Source: an uncultured Ruminococcus sp. (GTDB lineage Bacteria > Bacillota > Clostridia > Oscillospirales > Ruminococcaceae). From it: a stretch of DNA of 5,088 bases. Shown here one piece after another: positions 1 to 4,926 of the stretch (position 1 is its first letter; each line of letters starts with the position of its first letter). Below the pieces are notes generated by a model. The model had not been told where the DNA came from, did not search any database, and saw nothing but the letters and a program-made list of their open reading frames with translations. Location of the stretch: NCBI GenBank assembly GCA_946188175.1, contig CAMHUJ010000169.1, positions 1 through 5,088 of the forward strand, in the 5' to 3' direction. Both the position numbers and the translations under genes were made by a program.

Positions 1-1
1 A

Positions 2-181
2 CAATGCGGAAAGGAACTTCCGGATGAAGCGAGAAAAAAACTGGAACGCTATACAGACATGCTCGGTAATTGTCAGATTGCATTACTCGACTCCGGTCAT
101 TTGATGTACTTGGAAAAGCCTGATGAAACCGGTAAAATCATCCGGGACTTTATAGATGAAAAAACTACCCCAAATCCTTAG
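2..181 (+). CDS. C-terminal fragment of an alpha/beta hydrolase (5' end outside window)
   Basis: An open frame enters from the left edge and ends at TAG (179-181), giving 59 residues. The stretch SGHLMYLEKPDETGKIIRDF near the end is the usual last strand, catalytic-histidine loop and C-terminal helix of alpha/beta hydrolase fold enzymes. In that family the His after Gly (residue 33 of this fragment) is the base of the Ser-Asp-His triad, and the E-K-P-x-E-x stretch begins the last helix. The nucleophile elbow and the acid lie outside the window, so substrate and exact class (esterase, lipase, peptidase-like or haloperoxidase-like) cannot be told. No signal peptide can be judged. There is no clear terminator behind it; an AT-rich inverted repeat overlaps its stop codon instead. 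The family call is fairly sure and the specific function is unknown. Confidence 0.75.
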   Translation, partial: QCGKELPDEARKKLERYTDMLGNCQIALLDSGHLMYLEKPDETGKIIRDFIDEKTTPNP

Positions 182-220
182 TAGTAAAACACCCTGTGTT
201 TACTACCATTTTTACTACTA
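179..220. repeat. 11-bp inverted repeat over the hydrolase stop codon
   Basis: TAGTAGTAAAA (179-189) is exactly complementary to TTTTACTACTA (210-220). A second, shorter partner TTTACTAC lies at 199-206, so two alternative stems with 181-188 are possible. The stem is almost purely A/T and has no T-tract behind it, so it is a poor terminator. It could be a protein-binding or recombination site. The sequence shows only the symmetry; the role is open. Confidence 0.5.
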
Positions 221-241
221 ACGATGTCCTTAGAATGCTAA

Positions 242-332
242 GATTTGCCGCAATTTGCCGAGTTAGCCGTGATTTTTGACAGAATCACTACACCCGTTCG
301 TCAAAGTATACAAAGGCAAATCGCGGCAAATC
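242..332. repeat. 17/18-bp inverted repeat made of 10-bp units
   Basis: GATTTGCCGCAATTTGCC (242-259) is the reverse complement of GGCAAATCGCGGCAAATC (315-332) with one mismatch. Each arm is itself two copies of an 8-mer at a 10-bp pitch (315-322 and 325-332). Two further complementary pairs are nested or overlapping: CCGTGATT (267-274) with AATCACGG (329-336), and TTTGAC (275-280) with GTCAAA (300-305). Units at helical pitch on both sides of a 55-bp centre suggest binding of a multimeric protein, such as an integrase, a repressor or a nicking enzyme. The right arm ends just before the ribosome binding site of the phosphatase remnant, so it could also have acted as an operator for that gene. 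No protein in the window is an obvious partner. Confidence 0.55.
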
Positions 333-348
333 ACGGAGGTTTAAGCCC

Positions 349-387
349 ATGATAAAAGTAATGTTTGTCTGCCACGGCAGCATCTGA
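349..387 (+). pseudogene. Truncated low-molecular-weight protein tyrosine phosphatase start (12 codons)
   Basis: An ATG at 349 lies 9 nt behind a GGAGG ribosome binding site (335-339) and encodes MIKVMFVCHGSI followed by TGA. This closely matches the amino-terminal strand and P-loop of low-molecular-weight protein tyrosine phosphatases, whose family pattern is a hydrophobic strand followed by C-x-G-N-I-C-R-S. The nucleophilic Cys is present at residue 8. The stop falls where the family's second Cys codon is expected, and the phosphate-binding Arg and everything after it are missing. Downstream bases in all three frames do not resume the family sequence, so this is not just a nonsense mutation: the gene was cut at about position 386. 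The most economical reading is a gene broken by insertion or deletion, leaving its 5' end. With only 12 residues a chance match is possible, but the ribosome binding site in the right place supports it. Confidence 0.5.
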
Positions 388-483
388 ATATTATCTTTAA
401 ATCAACGCATTTACGAGCTATTCGCAAGGGGGAATCGCTTTTACCATTGTTTTACCATTTTTGACCCGGACTTGCATAATAAT
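388..483. other. Gene-free AT-rich stretch with tandem TTTTACCATT
   Basis: No start codon with a ribosome binding site and no recognisable protein are visible here. TTTTACCATT occurs twice at an 11-bp pitch (439-448 and 450-459). The 10-mer TACCATTTTT at 453-462 also occurs at 204-213, on the other side of the phosphatase remnant. Shared short words on both sides of a broken gene would fit the ends of an integrated or deleted element, but words this AT-rich can also recur by chance. Confidence 0.35.
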
Positions 484-521
484 AAGCGGTATTTCCTGCC
501 TGGAAGTACCGCTTTATTTTT
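484..521. terminator. Rho-independent terminator, probably bidirectional
   Basis: AAGCGGTA (484-491) pairs with TACCGCTT (507-514), and the stem continues inward through TTTCC and GGAAG (one G-T pair) to about 13 bp with a 5-nt loop. The plus strand continues with a T-rich tail, TATTTTT (515-521). On the minus strand the hairpin is followed by TTATTATTATG, so it can also end transcription of the YczE-family gene, whose stop codon is about 45 bp away. It therefore separates the left-end region from the minus-strand operon. Confidence 0.75.
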
Positions 522-564
522 ATGAATGATCCTGAAACATCGTTCGCACAAAATCCGGAAAATG

Positions 565-1236
565 TCAGTCAGCATCTGCCTTTTCCCGGCTTTCTTCACC
601 AAGTATCTTTTGGGCAATGTGCTTGCTGAAAAAGTCTATCAGCGGTCCCATGAAAAAGGCAGTGATGATTGTTCCGATACCTGCAATGGTCGGAACGGCT
701 TTCAGCCCTCCGCCTGAAATCAGGAACATTGCCACACCGAGAATCACACAGCACAGATCTGTACATACACGAATAAACTTGAATTTGCCCATTTTCCATT
801 TATTCGCCATGATCAGCGCAACTGCGTCGTATGTTGAAACGCCCAGATCGGCTGTTATATAGATAGACGAACCTATGCATATGATAACAATGCCGATGAT
901 CAGGAATATCACACGCAGTATGAGATTTGGCTCAGGTATGAGCCATGACAGAAACTTGTAGGAATATTCCGTGACATAACCTAAAAGAAAAAGATTGATA
1001 AATGTCGCAATGCCGATATAATGCTTGTCAAATATAAGGCTGAACGTCAGCAGCACGGCATTGACGATCACGTAAAGCGTACCGAAACTGATCGGGATCA
1101 GTTTATCAATTCCGCTCATGAATGACTGAAACGGGTCAACACCAAATGCCGCCATTTTGAATATCGCAACGCTGATCGCGCCGCTCAGAACACCTATTAC
1201 GGACATGATGATCCTTCTGGTTTTCATCGTTTTCAT
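565..1236 (-). CDS. YczE/YyaS-family integral membrane protein
   Basis: This 223-residue protein is very hydrophobic, with about six membrane segments (roughly 8-29, 49-69, 74-95, 105-128, 155-175, 182-203) and a short charged cytoplasm-type tail. Two related halves are visible. FGVDPFQSF (31-39) and LGVSTYDAV (131-139) are equivalent loops, each followed by a membrane segment with a conserved start. A G-x-G-T-I segment ending in GPLIDFF closes the protein. This layout is typical of the YczE/YyaS/YitT-like group (COG2364), whose transported substrate or function is not established; Bacillus YczE is known only for an accessory role in antibiotic biosynthesis. The first ATG is chosen because GAGGA lies 8 nt upstream; the ATG three codons later is too far from it. 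The gene starts 15 bp after the ATPase gene with no promoter between, so the two form one operon. No frameshift is seen. Confidence 0.8.
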   Translation of the reverse strand: MKTMKTRRIIMSVIGVLSGAISVAIFKMAAFGVDPFQSFMSGIDKLIPISFGTLYVIVNAVLLTFSLIFDKHYIGIATFINLFLLGYVTEYSYKFLSWLIPEPNLILRVIFLIIGIVIICIGSSIYITADLGVSTYDAVALIMANKWKMGKFKFIRVCTDLCCVILGVAMFLISGGGLKAVPTIAGIGTIITAFFMGPLIDFFSKHIAQKILGEESREKADAD

Positions 1237-1251
1237 ATTCTCTATCCTCAG

Positions 1252-2445
1252 TTACCATTCATTCCGAAGCAGAAAATCGACAATATTGACGATCTCAATG
1301 CCGTTGTCATTGCCGGAAGCAAGCGGATCGCGGCAGACTACATATTTGTGATAGTGATCGCGCAGCTCCATCAGATTTGCGGTTTCCCGGTCTGAACCGT
1401 CAGGCAGCCGATCACAAACCTGCACATAGATACGCTCCTCGCGCCGCACTCCGACAAAATCAATCTCTTTGGTTTGATTTTTGCCGATATACACATCGTA
1501 GCCGCGGCGCTTGAATTCCAGATAGACTACATTTTCCAGCATAGCAGAAAGCATTTTGCTGTCGAAGCCCATTTGACTGTAACGCAGCGAAATATCAGAA
1601 AGATAATACTTCTCCTGCGTTTTCAGGACTTCCTTGCCTTGCAGGTCGTACCGTTTGCAGGGATAAATGATGAATGCCTCGCCGAGCCATTTCAAATAGT
1701 TGTAGATCGTTTCGACGGACAGTGTGCGTTTCTCGTTCTTGAGATATTTCACAATCGTATTTGCCGAGAAAGTCATGCCGACATTTTCGATGATATACCG
1801 CACAACGCGGTCAAATAATTCCTTATTGCGGATGCGGTGCCGCTTGGAGATATCGCGTGTGATAACAGAAGCGTAGATGCCGTCCACGATCTGATATGCC
1901 GTGTGCGTATCAAACTGACTGATGCCGATGACCGGGAATCCGCCGTATTGCAGATACTCGTCAAAGGCTGCGACATCGGCTTTATCTTTGCCGCGGAAGG
2001 TCAGATATTCGCGGAACGACAGCGTATAAACCGGGATCGACACATAACGCCCGGTCAGATAGGTTTCGATCTCCGCAGACATCAGCTTACTGTTTGATCC
2101 GGTCACATAGAGATCGGCTGCGTTCTTTTCCAGCAGGTCATTGAGTACCTTTTCCCAACCGTCAATTTCCTGCACCTCATCCAGCAGCAGATAACAGCGA
2201 CCTTTTCCGGCGATTGTGTCCATCAGGTCACAGTACATTTCTTTTGCTGTGAAGCCGTCATATTCCATCTCATTGTATCGCCGCTCGATAATACATTCGG
2301 ATGCGATGCCGCGCGCACGCAATTCGTCCGCAAGCATCATCAGGATCGTGGATTTGCCGCAGCGGCGTACACCGGACAGAATCTTGACCAGCGGCGCATC
2401 AATATATGGCTTGATTGCGTTTACATAATCAGGGCGAAGAATCAT
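1252..2445 (-). CDS. AAA_14/DUF4143-type ATP-binding protein
   Basis: A protein of 397 residues from the chosen start. An N-terminal P-loop ATPase domain carries Walker A GVRRCGKST (25-33), Walker B YLLLDEVQE (85-93) and a sensor-type TGSNS (115-119). The family motif YGGFP follows at 167-171, then a winged-helix-like part (about 209-262). The C-terminal DUF4143 domain has E304, EIDFV (327-331) and YVQV (340-343). That domain resembles a PD-(D/E)XK nuclease core, but the usual E-x-K end is Q-V-C here, so nuclease activity is doubtful. The family (COG1373) is common in anaerobes and its cellular role is not settled. The frame is open to 2514, but ATG 2443-2445 has a near-perfect AAGGAGG 8 nt upstream, and the promoter lies within the longer version, which rules that version out. 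It is the first gene of an operon with the YczE-family gene. Length and motifs are complete, with no sign of decay. Confidence 0.9.
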   Translation of the reverse strand: MILRPDYVNAIKPYIDAPLVKILSGVRRCGKSTILMMLADELRARGIASECIIERRYNEMEYDGFTAKEMYCDLMDTIAGKGRCYLLLDEVQEIDGWEKVLNDLLEKNAADLYVTGSNSKLMSAEIETYLTGRYVSIPVYTLSFREYLTFRGKDKADVAAFDEYLQYGGFPVIGISQFDTHTAYQIVDGIYASVITRDISKRHRIRNKELFDRVVRYIIENVGMTFSANTIVKYLKNEKRTLSVETIYNYLKWLGEAFIIYPCKRYDLQGKEVLKTQEKYYLSDISLRYSQMGFDSKMLSAMLENVVYLEFKRRGYDVYIGKNQTKEIDFVGVRREERIYVQVCDRLPDGSDRETANLMELRDHYHKYVVCRDPLASGNDNGIEIVNIVDFLLRNEW

Positions 2446-2466
2446 GCTGCATCCCTCCTTCGCTTT

Positions 2467-2495
2467 ATTATACCCAAAAAAACTGCAAAAGTCAA
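2467..2495 (-). promoter_or_regulatory. Sigma-A promoter of the ATPase-YczE operon
   Basis: On the minus strand, TTGACT (2490-2495) and TATAAT (2467-2472) are separated by exactly 17 bp, close to the vegetative consensus. Transcription should start near 2460, which puts the AAGGAGG ribosome binding site (2454-2460) at the very 5' end and gives a leader of only about 15 nt. No operator or leader hairpin fits in that space. A short inverted repeat, ATTCT/AGAAT (2542-2546 and 2554-2558), about 50 bp upstream of the -35 box is too weak to name as a site. Confidence 0.8.
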
Positions 2496-2614
2496 TAGAG
2501 TTTTCGATATACAAGAAAAAACTATCTGGTTTTGGACGATTATTCTACGCGGCAGAATTATTTTCATAATATCTTGTAAGCAGCGTCAAATTGAATATGT
2601 CCGCATAACAAAGT

Positions 2615-2643
2615 ATCAGGCCCGCCTCAGAGGCGAGCCTGAT
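2615..2643 (-). terminator. Hairpin overlapping the end of the LRR gene
   Basis: ATCAGGC (2615-2621) pairs with GCCTGAT (2637-2643) and CGCCT (2623-2627) with AGGCG (2631-2635), leaving a CAG loop and one internal mismatch. The stem is 12 bp and GC-rich. On the minus strand it is followed by ACTTTGTTATG, a modest T-rich tail. It contains the last codons and the TGA (2627-2629) of the LRR gene, so it is best read as that gene's intrinsic terminator. It insulates the downstream operon, which has its own promoter. The imperfect tail keeps confidence moderate. Confidence 0.6.
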
Positions 2644-4231
2644 TTTGTGCGTATACTTTGAGAAACACAGCATAATCCTCGGGAAGTGTATCGCTGATTT
2701 TCAACGCATAGCGAAGATGATTCCGAAGATATGTGTCATACATTTCACGCTTCGGGAACAGCGATGGCGTACTCCGCAGCACATCAACTGCCATCACGAT
2801 TTTTTCCTTCTGCGAGTACGGCTGCATGAAGATCCGGTTGATTTTTTCGCTGTCAAACAGCGCCCATGTATCATTGCACCGGATATACCGCCCGAAAAAG
2901 GCGGACAAAAATACATCATGAGCATAGCTTCCGATCAGTTTTCCGGATGGGAGATATACTTCAAAAGATTTCAATGCTGTCTTTCCTTCTGTGCCGCATT
3001 TCTGTTTCCATACAACATGATGCAGGTTTTCGCATCCCCTATGAAACAACCTGTCTCTGCCGCGCAGTTCTCCGAATGTGATCTCGCTCATCGTTCTGCT
3101 GCAAACAGCGTTTGGCTCAAAATCCAGCCATGCATTCATACCGCTGAGTCTGACCTTTTCATCCGTCAGCGTGCAGCTGTAAGATAAGAGCGCCGGCAGC
3201 TTCAATTTGTATTCTGTGACACCGTTTTGCCTGCTGACCGGCAGAAATGCGCCTTCCCATTCGGTGCCGTCCTTGTACATGACATGGATGCAGTTTTCAA
3301 AATACACGGAACCCGTTCGTTTTTTCGGCAGGATGATTGTCAGTGGGATATGTGACGGCTCACCAAAAGCAAAGGAATGATTGCATTGAACCGCTTCATA
3401 GTCGAAAGAAACGTGGGAGCAGGCAGAGCAGTCAAGCGACTTTACACCGACGGCACCTTTATTATAGATTGCGTGTCTGCCGAAATAAAAGCGTTCCGCA
3501 GGCAGGATGACGGATCTGTTCTTGTGAGAGATTTGCATAATACGGTATCCGTCCTTCTTTGAATAAGAAGATGCGATCATACGATAGTAATAGCACAGCG
3601 GTGTCTCATCAAACGCAGTGCCGTGTGCACGGATCCGTTCACCGTGTGTCATTGTAAAACTGCTGAGTGCGCTCCTGTTGAATGCGTGCGCGCCGATCTC
3701 ACGCAGTGAATCGGGAAAACGGATCTCTGTTAAGCTATAACAGCAGCCCCCGAATGCATCGGCACCAATCACGCTGACGGTATCCGGAAGAATGACTTCT
3801 CTGAGTTGTTCGCATCCAAATGCAAAAGTATACGGGATTTCTGTGACGGGTGCAGCAACAACGATTCTCTGAACTGTATTTTCCCGAAAACAATCCTCTC
3901 CGATTTTTCTGACAGTATCGGGTATCTGCACGCTGTCGATCTGTTTCTCGTAAAAAAGCCTCTTTTTCAGCTCGTTGACAGTGTATTCACCGATCTGAGA
4001 CGGAATGATCACATCGCTTTCGGAGCCGGTATATTTTGTCAGCCGGATCCGGCTGCGCGATTTCTTTTTGAAATACCAGCCCTGTGATACCGCTTCCTCT
4101 TCACGCAGGACGATATGCGGCACTTTCACTTTTGTGGCTGTACTCTTATGCGGTACATAGATTTCTTCCGGTTTCAGTTCACCGTCAAAAACAGCAAACC
4201 TGACCGACGGATCAATGCTGAACGGTCCCAT
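2627..4231 (-). CDS. BspA-like leucine-rich-repeat protein, function unknown
   Basis: A protein of 534 residues. Residues about 64-194 carry some five BspA/TpLRR-type repeats of the form I-x-I-P-x-x-V-x-x-I-G-x-x-A/C-F, for example VQIPDTVRKIGEDCF (101-115), VILPDTVSVIGADAF (146-160) and IRFPDSLREIGAHAF (170-184). More degenerate beta-rich repeats may run on to about 310. The last 80 residues look helical. There is no signal peptide, sorting motif or membrane segment, unlike many secreted BspA-like proteins, so a cytoplasmic place is inferred. It has 14 cysteines, which also fits a reducing compartment. The family binds proteins through the repeats; no enzyme motif is seen. The frame is open to 4294, but ATG 4229-4231 has GAGGTG 4 nt upstream, and the longer version would begin within the -35 box. 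It is a single-gene unit, divergent from the non-coding RNA promoter. The C-terminal part is not recognised. Confidence 0.85.
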   Translation of the reverse strand: MGPFSIDPSVRFAVFDGELKPEEIYVPHKSTATKVKVPHIVLREEEAVSQGWYFKKKSRSRIRLTKYTGSESDVIIPSQIGEYTVNELKKRLFYEKQIDSVQIPDTVRKIGEDCFRENTVQRIVVAAPVTEIPYTFAFGCEQLREVILPDTVSVIGADAFGGCCYSLTEIRFPDSLREIGAHAFNRSALSSFTMTHGERIRAHGTAFDETPLCYYYRMIASSYSKKDGYRIMQISHKNRSVILPAERFYFGRHAIYNKGAVGVKSLDCSACSHVSFDYEAVQCNHSFAFGEPSHIPLTIILPKKRTGSVYFENCIHVMYKDGTEWEGAFLPVSRQNGVTEYKLKLPALLSYSCTLTDEKVRLSGMNAWLDFEPNAVCSRTMSEITFGELRGRDRLFHRGCENLHHVVWKQKCGTEGKTALKSFEVYLPSGKLIGSYAHDVFLSAFFGRYIRCNDTWALFDSEKINRIFMQPYSQKEKIVMAVDVLRSTPSLFPKREMYDTYLRNHLRYALKISDTLPEDYAVFLKVYAQNQARL

Positions 4232-4265
4232 ATTACACCTCACACAGAAGATTCCTGATGATCCA

Positions 4266-4294
4266 ATTATAGCACAAATAAAGATTTTTGACAA
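4266..4294 (-). promoter_or_regulatory. Sigma-A promoter of the LRR gene
   Basis: On the minus strand, TTGTCA (4289-4294) and TATAAT (4266-4271) are 17 bp apart. The predicted start is near 4259, giving a leader of about 28 nt to the ATG at 4231, with the ribosome binding site at 4236-4241. The -35 box lies only 14 bp from the -35 box of the divergent plus-strand promoter, so RNA polymerase or a regulator at one could affect the other. Confidence 0.75.
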
Positions 4295-4308
4295 GTAGTG
4301 CAGGCATC

Positions 4309-4337
4309 TTGCTTTTTTCCGCCCAATGTGGTATAAT
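4309..4337 (+). promoter_or_regulatory. Sigma-A promoter of the structured RNA
   Basis: TTGCTT (4309-4314) and TATAAT (4332-4337) are separated by 17 bp on the plus strand; the -10 box is consensus and preceded by GG. Transcription should begin around 4344. No ribosome binding site with a usable start codon follows, and hairpins begin about 25 nt later, so the product is most likely non-coding RNA. Confidence 0.7.
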
Positions 4338-4343
4338 AGTCTT

Positions 4344-4616
4344 GCCGATCGTCTAATATGAAGACATCCCGTTTACGGGAAGATACGGTCTGACCGTTCG
4401 GTGCATACCCGTATAGTTCAACGTGAGAAATATCTGCCCGACAGCAGATTTACGACGGTTCAACTCCGTCAACGGGTTTCATGGATCATCAGGCGATGGA
4501 AACCGCGCCTGAATGATCCGCAGGCGTCAATGATTCGCACCGCTCAGGAATGAGCTTGCGCGGATGATTTGATGCTGACTGAAGAAGCCGCCACTCGGGC
4601 GGCTTCAGTTGTTTTT
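4344..4616 (+). ncRNA. Freestanding structured RNA of about 270 nt, family not recognised
   Basis: A transcript from the 4309-4337 promoter to the 4584-4616 terminator would hold at least seven hairpins. They are: TCCCG/CGGGA (4367-4380); ATACGG/CCGTAT (4383-4414) with an inner ACC/GGT; ATCTGC/GCAGAT (4432-4449); GACGG/CCGTC (4454-4470); a 13-bp stem with one bulged A (4483-4519); a branched arm closed by GCGTCAA/TTGATGC (4524-4575) whose GCTCA/TGAGC tip carries a GGAA tetraloop of the GNRA type; and the terminator. CCCGTT (4368-4373) can alternatively pair with AACGGG (4471-4476). GTTCAAC occurs at 4416-4422 and again in the loop at 4458-4464. No ORF with a ribosome binding site is present; an 11-codon frame at 4358 lacks one. 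I see none of the signatures of SRP RNA, tmRNA or RNase P RNA. The raiA RNA family, known from Firmicutes and of similar size, is a candidate I cannot confirm. A 5' leader RNA is unlikely because it ends in a terminator with no plus-strand gene behind it. Confidence 0.65.
4584..4616 (+). terminator. Intrinsic terminator of the structured RNA
   Basis: GAAGCCGCC (4584-4592) pairs perfectly with GGCGGCTTC (4598-4606) around the loop ACTCG. ACT (4578-4580) and AGT (4607-4609) can extend the stem across a 3-nt bulge. A T-rich tail, TT-G-TTTTT (4609-4616), follows. This is a textbook Rho-independent terminator and fixes the 3' end of the RNA. Confidence 0.85.
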
Positions 4617-4650
4617 GCACTTTGCGGCATAGAATGCGACATAATGTTAT

Positions 4651-4669
4651 AGAGGGGCTTGGCCCCTCT
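4651..4669. repeat. Perfect 8-bp GC-rich hairpin
   Basis: AGAGGGGC (4651-4658) pairs with GCCCCTCT (4662-4669) around a 3-nt loop. On the plus strand only CTTTGTGTG follows, which is a poor T-tail, and the minus-strand tail ATAACATTATG is poor too. It may be a backup terminator behind the structured RNA or part of an intergenic repeat. Nothing else ties it to a gene. Confidence 0.45.
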
Positions 4670-4840
4670 CTTTGTGTGCTTTAAGCTTAGAAAGATATCG
4701 AAAGCCACGTATTTATGAAATTTCTGGATTTCGGATAGAGAAAAATTCGAAAACCATTTAGCCAACTTTGAAACGACCGTAAATTCGTACTTTTTATAGC
4801 GATGATTTTGAGGCGTGTTCGATTTCGTGTGCAGTAAAAT
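4670..4840. other. Intergenic stretch without a supported gene
   Basis: The stretch between the small hairpin and the kinase terminator is AT-rich. A minus-strand frame is open across it (about 4861 to 4544), but it begins inside a terminator stem without a ribosome binding site and runs on through the terminator of the structured RNA, so it is not accepted as a gene. It could be an interspersed intergenic repeat or decayed coding sequence. No promoter, RNA gene or direct repeat stood out by eye. Confidence 0.4.
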
Positions 4841-4873
4841 AAGCACCGCCTGACTTTCCATCAGACGGTGCTT
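4841..4873 (-). terminator. Intrinsic terminator of the histidine kinase gene
   Basis: AAGCACCG (4841-4848) pairs with CGGTGCTT (4866-4873), and after one mismatch CTGA (4850-4853) pairs with TCAG (4861-4864), leaving a 7-nt loop. On the minus strand the hairpin is followed by ATTTTACTG. It stands about 54 nt after the kinase stop codon. The plus-strand side has a short GTTTC, so limited bidirectional use against read-through from the structured RNA is possible. Confidence 0.7.
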
Positions 4874-4926
4874 GTTTCATGGTGAAATCTTATTGATTAA
4901 CGGAACGGTTCCTTATGGATCTGAGT

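Noticed and set aside
276..312. TTGACA (276-281) as a -35 box for the phosphatase remnant
   Set aside because: No -10-like hexamer lies at 16-18 bp; TATACA at 307-312 is 25 bp away.
526..717. 63-codon plus-strand frame
   Set aside because: It overlaps the end of the YczE-family gene on the opposite strand and lies behind a terminator with no promoter or ribosome binding site.
2446..2514. 23-residue N-terminal extension of the ATPase
   Set aside because: It overlaps the -10 and -35 boxes, and a near-perfect ribosome binding site serves the ATG at 2445.
2542..2558. ATTCT/AGAAT inverted repeat upstream of the ATPase promoter
   Set aside because: Only 5 bp per arm and about 50 bp from the -35 box; too weak to call an operator.
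2645..3187. 180-codon plus-strand frame inside the LRR gene, and smaller plus-strand frames at 1474-1818, 1837-2097 and 3806-4087
   Set aside because: They are antisense shadows of well-supported minus-strand genes and have no recognisable domains.
4232..4294. 21-residue N-terminal extension of the LRR protein, which would look like a weak signal peptide
   Set aside because: Its ATG lies at the -35 box of the gene's own promoter, so it would not be transcribed; the ATG at 4231 has GAGGTG upstream.
4358..4393. 11-codon ORF starting inside the structured RNA
   Set aside because: There is no ribosome binding site, and its codons form the first hairpins of the RNA.
4544..4861. 105-codon minus-strand open frame
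   Set aside because: It starts inside the stem of the kinase terminator, has no ribosome binding site, and runs through the terminator of the structured RNA.
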